From Massilia sp. Root418 (GTDB lineage Bacteria > Pseudomonadota > Gammaproteobacteria > Burkholderiales > Burkholderiaceae_D): 64,000 bases of DNA. The notes below the pieces were generated by a model. The model was given only the letters and a program-made list of their open reading frames with translations, searched no databases and had not been told where the DNA came from. Position numbers and translations under genes: made by a program. The stretch covers positions 578,036-642,035 of the forward strand of contig NZ_LMEC01000001.1 of the NCBI RefSeq assembly GCF_001425265.1. Reading direction: 5' to 3'. How positions within the stretch are numbered: the stretch's first letter is position 1; every line of letters starts with the position of its first letter. Below are positions 17,266 to 25,983 of the stretch, one piece after another.

Positions 17266-19215
17266 ATGAAGACGCACGCAACCAAGACCCAAGCAATCAG
17301 GACGCAAGCAATCATCAGCGCCGCCTTTGCCGCCCTGGCCGCCACGTCCGCGCCGCTCGCCGCCGCTTCCGGTACGGCAGGGGCGGCACTGCCGGCCGGC
17401 GTGGCAGCCAGCCTCGCCACCGCCACCGAACTGGCAGCGCTGCCGGACGGCGGCTGGCTGGCGCTGGACAAGAATGGCCTGCGCCTGCTGGACGCCAGCG
17501 GCGCCGAGCGCACCCGCCACGCGGTGCGCGGCAAGCAGCTGGACACCCGCAGCCAGGCCGGCGGCGTGCTTGCCACGCTGGTGGACTCGAACACCGAGCG
17601 CACGGTCGCCATCGATGCCGACCTGAAGGCAGGCACGCTGCGCGTGCAGGCGCCCTTCCCGGCGCCGTCCTTCGCGCCGGAAGCGGCCTGCCTGTACCGC
17701 GACGCACAGCAACTCAGCTATCAATTCCTGATCGCAAAGGACGGCCAGGGCGAGCAATGGCTGCTGGACGGCGCCGAGCGCAAGCTGGTACGCAAGCTCG
17801 CACTGCCGGCGCACGTACGCCATTGCCGCGTGGACGACGCCACCGGCACACTGTTCGTCAGCGAGTCCGGCATGGGCTTGTGGGCCTACAGCGCGGACGC
17901 CGAAGGCGCCGGCGAACGCCATGCGCTGGCACTGCGCCAGCCGTTCGGCAAGCTGGCCGGCGGCGCAGGCGCGCTGGCGCTGCTGCCGGGCGGGGTCGCC
18001 ATGCTGGATGCCAAGGGCAAATCTCTGAACCTGTTCAGCCGGCGCAACGGTGCCTGGCTGGCGCAGGCACCGCGCGCGCTCAAGGCTACCGCCAACAGCC
18101 GCACCCTGGCCAGCCGCAGCACTGCCTCGGGTGCCGAACTGCTGCTGAACGACGACGAGACGAAGCAGTGGCGCACGATGACCGCCGGCCCGCACGCCGG
18201 GACGGCTGCCACCGCTTCAGCCAACACGGCGGCCGCAACGCCGGCCGGCGCACCCGCCATCGTGCTGCCGCGCGCCCAGACCGAACCCATGGCCCGCCTC
18301 GGCGACGCTGCGGACGACCCGGCCATCTGGGTCCATCCATCCGATCCATCGGCCTCGCGCGTGCTGGGCACCAACAAGAAGCAGGGCTTGCTGGTCTACG
18401 ACATGCAGGGACGGCAGACCCAGTTGCTTGAATCCGGGCGACTGAACAATGTGGACGTGCGCCAGAACGTGCTGCTCGACGGCAGCCGCCACGACCTGGC
18501 CCTGGCGACCCAGCGCGACGACAACACCATGGTGCTGTTCACCATCGACGGCAACGGCGCCGTGGCGGAAACCGTGCGCTTCCCGACGGGACTGGAAAAG
18601 ATCTACGGCATCTGCGTCTACCAGCCCGCCGGCGGCGGCCTGGAAGCCTTCGTCAACGACAAGGACGGCACCTTCCAGCATTACCGCATCGGCCGCAAGG
18701 ATGGCGCTTTCACCAGCACCCTGCTGCGCAGCTTCAAGGTTGCCACGCAACCGGAAGGCTGCGTCGCCGACGACCGCACGGGCCGACTTTTCGTGGGCGA
18801 AGAAAAGCGCGGTGTATGGACCTTGCCTGCAGCAGCCGACAAAGGCTCGGCCATGAGCATGGTGCTGCCCGTGGGTGCGGTGCTGACCGCCGACGTGGAA
18901 GGCATGTCGCTCTACCATGGCGCGCAATCGAGCTACCTGGTGGTCTCCAGCCAGGGCAGCAACAGCTACGTGGTGCTGGATGCGGCCGCACCGTACAAGG
19001 TGCGCGGCAGCTTCCGCATCGGCTTGAACGTGGCGGCAGGCATAGACGGCGCGTCCGAGACCGACGGGCTGGATGTCAGCTCCGCCAACCTGGGCGGCGC
19101 CTATGGCGAAGGCATGCTGGTGGTGCAGGACGGCTACAAGCGCCTGCCCGACGGCCCGCAGAACTTCAAGTACGTGGCCTGGTCCGATATTGCCACCGCC
19201 CTGAAGCTGCGCTAA
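17266..19215 (+). CDS. Beta-propeller phytase with two propeller-like domains
   Basis: A 649-residue secreted enzyme (signal peptide about 1-34). The C-terminal domain (about 333-649) is a complete beta-propeller phytase with DDPAIWVHP (350-358), LNNVDVRQ, LATQRDDNT, YGICVYQP and a QPEGCVADD segment; these carry the Ca2+ and phosphate-binding Asp and Glu residues. The N-terminal domain (about 40-310) has the same blade pattern but is diverged, as in the dual-domain phytases PhyH and PhyS, where the incomplete domain assists hydrolysis. It releases phosphate from phytate outside the cell or in the periplasm. Operon with the TonB receptor; the hairpin at 19221-19249 follows closely. Confidence 0.9.
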   Translation: MKTHATKTQAIRTQAIISAAFAALAATSAPLAAASGTAGAALPAGVAASLATATELAALPDGGWLALDKNGLRLLDASGAERTRHAVRGKQLDTRSQAGGVLATLVDSNTERTVAIDADLKAGTLRVQAPFPAPSFAPEAACLYRDAQQLSYQFLIAKDGQGEQWLLDGAERKLVRKLALPAHVRHCRVDDATGTLFVSESGMGLWAYSADAEGAGERHALALRQPFGKLAGGAGALALLPGGVAMLDAKGKSLNLFSRRNGAWLAQAPRALKATANSRTLASRSTASGAELLLNDDETKQWRTMTAGPHAGTAATASANTAAATPAGAPAIVLPRAQTEPMARLGDAADDPAIWVHPSDPSASRVLGTNKKQGLLVYDMQGRQTQLLESGRLNNVDVRQNVLLDGSRHDLALATQRDDNTMVLFTIDGNGAVAETVRFPTGLEKIYGICVYQPAGGGLEAFVNDKDGTFQHYRIGRKDGAFTSTLLRSFKVATQPEGCVADDRTGRLFVGEEKRGVWTLPAAADKGSAMSMVLPVGAVLTADVEGMSLYHGAQSSYLVVSSQGSNSYVVLDAAAPYKVRGSFRIGLNVAAGIDGASETDGLDVSSANLGGAYGEGMLVVQDGYKRLPDGPQNFKYVAWSDIATALKLR

Positions 19216-19220
19216 AATGC

Positions 19221-19249
19221 GGGCGCTGCCTAAATTGCAGGCAGCGCCC
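19221..19249 (+). other. Perfect 11-bp inverted repeat (hairpin) after the phytase gene
   Basis: GGGCGCTGCCT (19221-19231) and AGGCAGCGCCC (19239-19249) with a 7-base loop, starting 5 bases after the phytase stop. There is no U-tract, so it is not a classic intrinsic terminator. It may stabilise the operon's 3' end or form part of the ABC-F leader. Confidence 0.7.
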
Positions 19250-19267
19250 ATTCAGGAGTATGCGCCC

Positions 19268-19279
19268 ATGACCAAGTAA
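19268..19279 (+). CDS. Possible three-codon leader peptide (Met-Thr-Lys)
   Basis: ATG ACC AAG TAA at 19268-19279 is preceded by AGGAG at 19254-19258 (9-base spacing), a better ribosome site than many genes here have. A second hairpin follows (arms within 19298-19321). Upstream minimal ORFs with hairpins are known to control some ABC-F genes through ribosome stalling. Whether it is translated is not shown by the sequence. Confidence 0.35.
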   Translation: MTK

Positions 19280-19297
19280 GGCCCCTCTGCAAGAGAA

Positions 19298-19321
19298 CGC
19301 AAGACCGCCGCGCGGCCTGCG
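19298..19321 (+). other. Imperfect hairpin between the mini-ORF and the ABC-F gene
   Basis: CGCA(19298-19301)/TGCG(19318-19321) and CCGC(19305-19308)/GCGG(19312-19315) pair around small internal loops. It lies just upstream of the Shine-Dalgarno region of the ABC-F gene. Confidence 0.4.
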
Positions 19322-19355
19322 TATGACGTTGTCGTTTCGTCTGGAGCTTACTTAT

Positions 19356-21137
19356 ATGGCAGTACTTGTCAACGCCACCGCCATGGTGGCCATGGCGCCG
19401 TCCAACGCGCCCGCGCCTTCCGGCGCATTCTCGATTACCCTGCGCCAGCTGTCCCTCGCCCTGCCGTCCGGCCGCGTGCTGTTCGACCGGCTGGATGCGG
19501 TCTTCCACGCGGAGCGCACCGGCCTGGTCGGGGAGAACGGCACCGGCAAGAGCGTGCTGGCCCAAGTCATGGCCGGCTTGATTGCACCCGACGCAGGTTC
19601 GGTGCTGCGCGAAGGCGGCGTGGCCTATGTACCGCAAGAGGTCCGGCCCGCTGCGGGCGGCACGGTAGCCGCCGTCGCCGGGCTGTCGCCGTTGTTCGAC
19701 GCGCTGGCGCGTATGGATGCGGGCGAAATGCGCAGCGATGACCTGGAGCTGCTGGAAGGCCGCTGGCACGTGGCCGCCGAATTCGCGCAAGCGTTGGCCG
19801 ATTGCGGCATGCCGCACTTGCGGCCGTGCGACAGCGCCGAGGGCCTGAGCGGCGGCGAATTGATGCGGCTTGCGCTGGCTGGCGCCTTCCTGTCCCAGGC
19901 GGACGGCCTGGTGCTGGACGAGCCCACCAATCACCTGGACCGTACGGGCCGCGCATGGCTGCATGGGCGCCTGCTGGCCTGGCGCGGCGGCGCCGTGGTC
20001 ATCAGCCATGACCGCGAACTGCTGGACGCCATGGACCGTATCGTGGAGCTGGACCCGGCGGGCTTGCACAGCTACGGCGGCAACTACGGCCATTACGCTG
20101 CACAGCGCGAAGCGGCCGACAACGCCGCGCGCGGCGCGCTGGAGCACGCGCGCAACGAACGCGAGGCATCGCAGCGTGCGCTGCGCAAGCAGCACGACAA
20201 CCAGCAGGCCCGCGCCGCCCGCAACGCCAGGGTGGGCAAGGAGGCCAACATTGCGCCCATCCTGCGCGGCAAGCTGAAACGGCAGGCCGAAGCGACCGCC
20301 GGGCGGGACGTCCAGCGCCGGGCCGACACCGCCGCCGCGCACGACGAGGCCGTGCGAGAGGCCGCCGCGCGCCTGCATGCGCCGGCCCCGGTGGCGCTGC
20401 TGCTGCCCGCCAGCGCCGTCCCGCCGGGCAAGCGCGTGATGCAGTTCGACCGCGCCGTGCCGCCCTATCCCATGCAGGCATCGATAGCGGCACCAGCAAT
20501 GCCGGCAACAGTAGCGCAGCAGGCAAGGCCCGCAACGCCAGCCCCTCGTGCGCCAGGTCCGCCCCCGCTGGACTTCACGCTGGCCGGGCCGGTGCGGCTG
20601 GCCATTACAGGCCCCAACGGCTGCGGCAAGACCACGCTGCTGAAAATGATGGCGGGCTTGCTGCCGCCCCTGTCCGGTGCGTGCTGCACCTGCGTGCCCC
20701 ACGCCTGGCTGGACCAGCATGCCGCTGCCCTGCTGCCGCCCTCGCACACCGTACTGGAACGCCTGCGCCAGCTGGACAGCCCGCTGCCGGAAGGTGAATT
20801 GCGCAGCCGCCTTGCGCTGCTTGGCCTGCATGCCGGGCAGGTGCAGACGCCGGCGGCCCGCCTGAGCGGCGGCGAGCGCCTGAAGGCCGCCCTTGCCTGC
20901 GCGCTGTGGCGCAAGCATCCGGCCCAGCTCCTGCTCCTGGACGAACCCACCAACCACCTCGACCTGGGCTCCGTGCGGGCGCTGGAGCAGGCGCTGCAAG
21001 GCTATACCGGCGCGCTGGCCGTGGTCTCGCACGACGCGCGCTTCCTGGACGAACTGGGCTTGACGCATATGCTGACCAATATACCGGCGTCGCCACATGG
21101 TGCCCAAAACGGCTTTTGGCAGCTGAGCGAGAAATGA
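19356..21137 (+). CDS. ABC-F family ATPase (Uup/EttA-like)
   Basis: A 593-residue soluble protein with two ABC cassettes and no membrane domain. Cassette 1: GENGTGKS Walker A, LSGGE signature, LDEPTNHLD Walker B. Cassette 2: GPNGCGKTT, LSGGE, LDEPTNHLD. The Arg/Ala-rich linker contains a charged coil and an additional Ala/Pro/Met-rich stretch before cassette 2, longer than usual. ABC-F proteins bind the ribosomal E site and relieve stalling or antibiotic inhibition; this could be a housekeeping or a resistance-type member. The start at 19356 is chosen for GGAG at 19341-19344; an ATG at 19323 is also in frame. The leader carries a mini-ORF and two hairpins. Confidence 0.88.
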   Translation: MAVLVNATAMVAMAPSNAPAPSGAFSITLRQLSLALPSGRVLFDRLDAVFHAERTGLVGENGTGKSVLAQVMAGLIAPDAGSVLREGGVAYVPQEVRPAAGGTVAAVAGLSPLFDALARMDAGEMRSDDLELLEGRWHVAAEFAQALADCGMPHLRPCDSAEGLSGGELMRLALAGAFLSQADGLVLDEPTNHLDRTGRAWLHGRLLAWRGGAVVISHDRELLDAMDRIVELDPAGLHSYGGNYGHYAAQREAADNAARGALEHARNEREASQRALRKQHDNQQARAARNARVGKEANIAPILRGKLKRQAEATAGRDVQRRADTAAAHDEAVREAAARLHAPAPVALLLPASAVPPGKRVMQFDRAVPPYPMQASIAAPAMPATVAQQARPATPAPRAPGPPPLDFTLAGPVRLAITGPNGCGKTTLLKMMAGLLPPLSGACCTCVPHAWLDQHAAALLPPSHTVLERLRQLDSPLPEGELRSRLALLGLHAGQVQTPAARLSGGERLKAALACALWRKHPAQLLLLDEPTNHLDLGSVRALEQALQGYTGALAVVSHDARFLDELGLTHMLTNIPASPHGAQNGFWQLSEK

Positions 21138-21170
21138 TATGCTCCTTCTCACACTATCACGGGAGCGCCA

Positions 21171-22469
21171 ATGTCCATCGCTGAAAAACTATTCAAGCTA
21201 AAGGAAGCCGGCTCGGACGTGCGGACCGAAACCGTGGCGGGGATCACCACCTTCCTCACGATGGCCTACATCATCTTCGTCAACCCATCCATACTTGGCG
21301 ACGCGGGCGTGCCCAAGGAAGCCGTGTTCGTGGCCACTTGCCTGGCGGCCGCGCTCGGCACGGCCATCATGGCGCTGTACGCCAACTACCCCATCGGCAT
21401 GGCGCCCGGCATGGGCCTGAACGCCTACTTCGCCTACGCCGTGGTGCTGGGCATGGGCGTGCCGTGGCAATCCGCGCTGGGCGCCGTATTCATTTCCGGC
21501 TGCCTGTTCGTGATCGTCAGCCTGCTCGGGCTGCGCGGGCTGATCATCAACGGCATCCCGCACGCGCTGCGCACCGCCATCACGGTCGGCCTGGGCCTGT
21601 TCCTGGCGCTGATTGCGCTCAAGAGCGCCGGCATCGTCACGGCCAATCCAGCCACCATGGTCGCCGCCGGCGACCTGCACAAGCCGCCCGCGCTGATGGC
21701 CATCTTCGGCTTCATGCTGATCGTGGCGCTGGACAAGCTGAAAGTGCGCGGCGCCATCCTGATCGGCATCGTCGCGGTGACCCTGCTCAGCTTTGTCTTC
21801 GGCGGCAATACCTTCCACGGCGTGTTCTCCGCGCCGCCGTCGCTCGACCCCACCCTGCTGAAGCTGGACATCAAGGGCGCGCTCTCGGTCGGCATCATCA
21901 ATGTGGTGCTGGTGTTTTTCCTGGTCGAGCTGTTCGACGCCACCGGCACCCTGATGGGCGTGGCCAACCGCGCCGGCCTGCTGGTGCCGGGCAAGATGGA
22001 ACGCATGAACAAGGCCCTGCTGGCCGACAGCGCCGCCATCGTGGCCGGTTCGCTGCTGGGCACCTCCAGCACCACCGCCTACGTGGAAAGCGCGTCGGGC
22101 GTGCAGGCCGGCGGCCGTACCGGCCTCACCGCCCTGGTGGTCGCGGTACTGTTCCTGGCCTGCCTGTTCATCGCGCCGCTGGCCGGCGCCGTGCCGGCCT
22201 ACGCCACCGCGCCAGCCTTGCTATTCGTGGCCTGCCTGATGCTGCGCGACCTGGCGGACATTGACTGGAGCGACACCACGGAAAGCGTACCGGCCGGTAT
22301 CACCGCCATGATGATTCCGTTCACGTACTCGATTGCGCACGGCATCGCCTTCGGCTTCATCACCTACGCGGTGCTCAAGCTGCTCACGGGCCGCGCGCGC
22401 GAAGTGAAGCCTATCGTCTGGATTATCGCCGCCGTGTTCACGTTCAAGTACGCCTACCTTCCGGGCTGA
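21171..22469 (+). CDS. NCS2 family purine (adenine/guanine/hypoxanthine) permease
   Basis: A 432-residue inner-membrane permease with about 12-14 membrane segments. Family features: FLTMAYIIFVNPSIL near the N-terminus, GMGLNAYFAY, FFLVELFDATGTLMGVANRAGLL and GTSSTTAYVESASGVQAGGRTGL. These match the AzgA/PbuG/GhxP group of proton-coupled purine base transporters. GGGAG stands shortly before the ATG. Its 3' end is overlapped by the convergent ACT-like reading frame over 249 bases, which is unusual. Confidence 0.92.
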   Translation: MSIAEKLFKLKEAGSDVRTETVAGITTFLTMAYIIFVNPSILGDAGVPKEAVFVATCLAAALGTAIMALYANYPIGMAPGMGLNAYFAYAVVLGMGVPWQSALGAVFISGCLFVIVSLLGLRGLIINGIPHALRTAITVGLGLFLALIALKSAGIVTANPATMVAAGDLHKPPALMAIFGFMLIVALDKLKVRGAILIGIVAVTLLSFVFGGNTFHGVFSAPPSLDPTLLKLDIKGALSVGIINVVLVFFLVELFDATGTLMGVANRAGLLVPGKMERMNKALLADSAAIVAGSLLGTSSTTAYVESASGVQAGGRTGLTALVVAVLFLACLFIAPLAGAVPAYATAPALLFVACLMLRDLADIDWSDTTESVPAGITAMMIPFTYSIAHGIAFGFITYAVLKLLTGRAREVKPIVWIIAAVFTFKYAYLPG

Positions 22470-22736
22470 GGGCACTACCGCCGGCGATTCCTTGATCGCC
22501 AGGATGCCGACGACGTTGTGCAGCCGCATGCGGCACAACGTCAGAAGATCCTCCTGCGGCGCCTCCAGCCGCATCCACACCTCCATGCCTTGGGGGCACT
22601 GGCTGATCCGCAGCGCCTCCAGCGTAATGCCGGCCCGCCGCACGACCGCAAGCGCGTTTTCCAGCGTTGACAGGGCTGCATCGGCTTCGATGGTGAAGCG
22701 CAGGCTTTTTCGCAAGGGAGAGGTATAAGTGTCCAT
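22221..22736 (-). CDS. ACT-like small protein (IlvM/IlvN-type), possibly with read-through C-terminus
   Basis: The first ~85 residues form a small ACT-like domain (LRFTIEADAALSTLENALAV, then GMEVWMRLEAPQEDLL and LHNVVGILAIKES), similar in pattern to small regulatory subunits of acetolactate synthase. After residue ~92 the frame stays open for another 79 codons antisense to the permease gene, with codon content that looks like an antisense shadow (REHGGDNPDDRLHFARAA). The real protein was probably about 90-100 residues and has lost its stop, or the stop is missed through a frameshift. It is divergent from the Lrp-family regulator, which may control it. Confidence 0.6.
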   Translation of the reverse strand: MDTYTSPLRKSLRFTIEADAALSTLENALAVVRRAGITLEALRISQCPQGMEVWMRLEAPQEDLLTLCRMRLHNVVGILAIKESPAVVPSARKVGVLEREHGGDNPDDRLHFARAAREQLEHRVGDEAEGDAVRNRVRERNHHGGDTGRYAFRGVAPVNVRQVAQHQAGHE

Positions 22737-22832
22737 GCAAGAACTATACGGGCGGGCGCGGAAAATAGGCTTCCTCGTTTTACCCGGAATTCGCTAAAAT
22801 GGAGAATAGTCTTCCTCTCCTTAGCCAATTTC

Positions 22833-23303
22833 ATGAATATCCCACCAAACATCGATGAAACCGACCGCCGCATCCTGCGCGCCCTGCGCCGCGACGGCCG
22901 CCTGAGCAACACCAAACTCGCGGAGCAGGTGGGCCTGTCCACCACGCCGTGCTGGAACCGCGTGCGGGCGCTGGAGGACAGCGGCGTGATCGAGAGCTAC
23001 ACGGCGGTGCTGAACCAGCAGGCGCTTGGCCTGCCGGATACGGTCATCATCGAGGTCACGCTGGACCGGCACGACGATGAGATCTTCGAAAAATTCGGAC
23101 AGGCGCTGGCCGAGCTGCCGGAGGTGATCGAAGCCTACCTGCTCACCGGCGAGTACGACTATCTGATCAAAGTGGCCGTGGCGGGCACCGCCGGCTACGA
23201 AGAATTCCTGCGCCGCAAACTGTACAAACTGCCCGGCCTGCGCCACAGCCGCTCCACCTTCGTGCTGCGCTGCCTGAAGCGCGCGCATTCGGTGGAACCC
23301 TAA
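22833..23303 (+). CDS. Lrp/AsnC family transcriptional regulator
   Basis: A 156-residue regulator. Residues 7-60 form the AsnC-type helix-turn-helix (DETDRRILRALRRDGRLSN, CWNRVRALEDSGVI); 65-150 are the RAM ligand-binding domain. Such proteins form dimers to octamers that bind amino acids and regulate nearby metabolism or transport genes. It is divergent from the ACT-like gene, a likely target, and a -10-like TAAAAT lies at 22795-22800. Its 3' end overlaps the convergent LysR gene by 4 bases. Confidence 0.92.
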   Translation: MNIPPNIDETDRRILRALRRDGRLSNTKLAEQVGLSTTPCWNRVRALEDSGVIESYTAVLNQQALGLPDTVIIEVTLDRHDDEIFEKFGQALAELPEVIEAYLLTGEYDYLIKVAVAGTAGYEEFLRRKLYKLPGLRHSRSTFVLRCLKRAHSVEP

Positions 23304-24232
23304 TCGTAGTTGCGGCTGTCGAAGATGGCCGCGATCTCCGGGCGCCGGAAGTGCTCCACCACGTGCTCGACGAACACCCGCGTCTTCGCCGGCAGCAGCT
23401 TCTTGCTGGGATAGTAGATCGATACCGGCCCCGCGTCCGCATGCCACCCGGGCAGCAGCCGCGCCAGCGCGCCGCTGGTGAGCCAGCGTGCAGCGTGCGG
23501 CATGGGCAGCAGCGCCACGCCCAGGCCACGCATGGCTGCATGCGCCATTGCTTCGGGGTCGTCGAAAATCATGCGCGGGCGGCTGGCCGCCAGGCCTTCG
23601 TCTCCGCTCGCATGCGCCAGCGTCCACACCTTGGCGCGGCCGGTGCCCGCTGAACGCCGGACGATGCCGTCAAGCTGCGCCAGGTCGGCCGGACGGCGCG
23701 GCCACTCGCGGTTCGCCATGTAGGCCGGCGACGCCACCGCCACCATGTCCACCTTGGTCAGCTCGCGCGCCACCACGCCTTGCGCCAGTTCGATGCCGCC
23801 GCCGATGGCCGCATCGAAGCCGCCGCCCACCAGGTCCACCTGGCGGTTGTCGAAATGCCAGTCGGGCAGCACCGCAGGATAGCGCTCCAGGAAGCCGCCC
23901 AGCAGCGGCAGCAGGTATTCGCGGCCAAACGCCAGCGCCATGCCCACCTTCAGCACGCCCGATGGCTGGCCCTCCTCGGCCGCCGCATTGGCGATGGCCT
24001 CCTGCACAGTGGAGAAGGCGCCGCCCACCTGGTGCAGAAAGCGCTCGCCGCCGCCGGTCAGCGTGAGGCTGCGCGTGCTGCGCTGGAACAGCCGCAAGCC
24101 CAGGCTCGCTTCCAGCCGTGCCACGTTCTTGCTCACGGCCGCGGGCGTGAGCCCCAGCCTGCGTGCCGCCGCCGAAAAGCTGCCGGTTTCGGCAGCGTGG
24201 ATGAAGGATTCAAGGTAGTTGAGCGGTTCCAT
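23300..24232 (-). CDS. LysR family transcriptional regulator
   Basis: A 310-residue regulator. The N-terminal winged helix is clear (FIHAAETGSFSAAARRLGLT, SKNVARLEASLGLRLFQR) and the rest is a LysR substrate-binding domain of the CrgA/DsdC-like group. It is divergent from the SDR gene across a 108-base spacer, the standard arrangement for LysR control of the neighbour. Inducer unknown. Confidence 0.92.
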   Translation of the reverse strand: MEPLNYLESFIHAAETGSFSAAARRLGLTPAAVSKNVARLEASLGLRLFQRSTRSLTLTGGGERFLHQVGGAFSTVQEAIANAAAEEGQPSGVLKVGMALAFGREYLLPLLGGFLERYPAVLPDWHFDNRQVDLVGGGFDAAIGGGIELAQGVVARELTKVDMVAVASPAYMANREWPRRPADLAQLDGIVRRSAGTGRAKVWTLAHASGDEGLAASRPRMIFDDPEAMAHAAMRGLGVALLPMPHAARWLTSGALARLLPGWHADAGPVSIYYPSKKLLPAKTRVFVEHVVEHFRRPEIAAIFDSRNYD

Positions 24233-24327
24233 GCCGCCATCTTATACCAACGGCTGAAACTGATAAGACTGATTACCGTCTAGCGGGCATTGAATGCCTG
24301 GGACATACTGGACTCATCAACCAACCC

Positions 24328-24333
24328 AAGGAG
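24328..24333 (+). promoter_or_regulatory. Shine-Dalgarno site that fixes the SDR start
   Basis: AAGGAG stands 7 bases before the ATG at 24341; an upstream in-frame ATG at 24290 has no such site. Confidence 0.8.
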
Positions 24334-24340
24334 AAACAAC

Positions 24341-25105
24341 ATGAACACCACCAACGTCACCAACGCCACCACCTTCGCCGGCAAAGTCGCCTTCGTCACC
24401 GGCGGCGCACGCGGCATCGGCGCGGCAGTGGTACGCCGCCTGGCAGCCGACGGCGCCACCGTCGCCTTCACCTACCAGTCCTCGGCCGAGGTGGCCGACG
24501 CGCTGGCAGCGGAGATCATTTCGGCCGGCGGCCGCGCCCTGGCCATCAAGGCCGACGCCGCCGACGCGGACGCGGTGACTGCCGCCATCGGCAAGACCGC
24601 CGCGCAATTCGGCAAGATCGACATCCTGGTCAACAACGCTGGTGTGCTGCGCATGGGCGACGTGGGCGAGTTCACGCTGAAGGACTTCGACGACACCGTG
24701 GCCGTGAACATCCGCGCCGTCTTCGTGGCGGCGCAAGCGGTGCTGCCGTTCATGGACAAGGGCGGCCGCATCATCAACATCGGCAGCACCAACGCCGTAC
24801 GCATGCCTTTCGCCGGCGGTGCCGCCTACGCCATGAGCAAGTCTGCCCTGCTCGGCCTCGTGCAAGGCCTGTCGCGCGACCTGGCGCCGCGCGGCATCAC
24901 CATCAACAACGTTCAGCCCGGCCCGGTGAACACCGACATGAACCCGGAGACCAGCGACTTCGCCACTTCGCTGCACGGCCTGATGGCCATCCCGCGCCAC
25001 GGCCGTCCGGAAGAAATCGCCGGCATGGTGGCTTACGTGGCCAGTCCTGAAGCGGCCTTCGTCACCGGCTCCAGCCTGCATATCGACGGCGGCTTCGCGG
25101 CGTGA
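24341..25105 (+). CDS. Short-chain dehydrogenase/reductase (FabG-like)
   Basis: A 254-residue cytoplasmic oxidoreductase with the NAD(P)-binding TGGARGIG motif near the N-terminus, NNAGVL, the active-site Tyr and Lys in YAMSK, and a C-terminal GSSLHIDGG. These place it with classical SDRs of the 3-oxoacyl-ACP reductase type, which reduce ketones to alcohols. Substrate is not known. It is probably regulated by the divergent LysR gene. The N-terminus is Asn/Thr-rich (NTTNVTNATT). Confidence 0.92.
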   Translation: MNTTNVTNATTFAGKVAFVTGGARGIGAAVVRRLAADGATVAFTYQSSAEVADALAAEIISAGGRALAIKADAADADAVTAAIGKTAAQFGKIDILVNNAGVLRMGDVGEFTLKDFDDTVAVNIRAVFVAAQAVLPFMDKGGRIINIGSTNAVRMPFAGGAAYAMSKSALLGLVQGLSRDLAPRGITINNVQPGPVNTDMNPETSDFATSLHGLMAIPRHGRPEEIAGMVAYVASPEAAFVTGSSLHIDGGFAA

Positions 25106-25239
25106 TGTGCAAATTGTAAGAATTGTGACACGTGCGGCTGGGCCGGTATCTATCAGGTACAATGCTGGCTCACCGTATTCAGACCGGCCTGCCGCCCAGC
25201 GCGGAATTCCCTTCGGGCGGACGGCGCGGCACCTCGCAC

Positions 25240-25983
25240 ATGAAACTGTTTTCACTACTCGCGCTGACGCTGGCCGTGGCGCACGGCGGCGCGGCCGCGC
25301 AAGATATCCCTGAACGCACCTGGTCGACGTCGGCCGAACTGGGCGCCATCACCACCACCGGCAATACCGTCGGCACTTCCGTCACCGGCAAGATCGACGC
25401 GCGCCAGGAACTGGACGACTGGAGCAACGAGTACATCCTGAGCGGCTACTTCAAGGAAGACGAAACCCACACCGATGCCGGCGACAAGGTGCGCGAGCGC
25501 TCGGCGGAACGTTTCGCATTCTCCGCCAAGGCCGCCTACAAACTGCTGAACGATAACGAAAAGCTGTTCGTGCTCGGTTCCCACGTGGACGACAAGTTCG
25601 GCGCCTATACCGCTTACAGTTCGCTGTCCGTCGGTCACAGCTCGCGCTGGTACAAGTCGCGCGACAAGACGCTGGACGTGGAACTGGGCCCGGGCTACTT
25701 CACCGGTACGCGCGCCACCGGCGAGTCCGAGAACGGCGTTACCGTCCGCGGCGCGGCATCGATGCGCTGGCAGGTCAGCCCGTCGGCGCTGTTCACGCAA
25801 ACCGTGAGCATGGAGCGCGGCACCTCGAACCTGCACTCGCAGGCGGAAACGGCGCTCAGCACCAAGATCAACGGCACCATGCAGATGAAGGCCGCCTTCA
25901 GCGCCCGCAGCGACACCAACGTCCCCGAAGACAAGAAGAACACCGACACCCAGACCTCGCTGACGCTGGTGTATTCCTTCTAA
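25240..25983 (+). CDS. DUF481 outer-membrane beta-barrel protein (YdiY-like)
   Basis: About 247 residues with a signal peptide (residues 1-20, ending AAAQ). The body has alternating short strands and ends in VYSF, a typical C-terminal beta signal for outer-membrane insertion; pattern and length match the DUF481 / salt-induced outer membrane protein family. Function is poorly known. The ATG at 25240 starts a good signal peptide; the frame extends upstream to 25132 without one. A -10-like TACAAT is at 25158-25163. Convergent with the oxidase genes, with 4 bases of overlap. Confidence 0.85.
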   Translation: MKLFSLLALTLAVAHGGAAAQDIPERTWSTSAELGAITTTGNTVGTSVTGKIDARQELDDWSNEYILSGYFKEDETHTDAGDKVRERSAERFAFSAKAAYKLLNDNEKLFVLGSHVDDKFGAYTAYSSLSVGHSSRWYKSRDKTLDVELGPGYFTGTRATGESENGVTVRGAASMRWQVSPSALFTQTVSMERGTSNLHSQAETALSTKINGTMQMKAAFSARSDTNVPEDKKNTDTQTSLTLVYSF

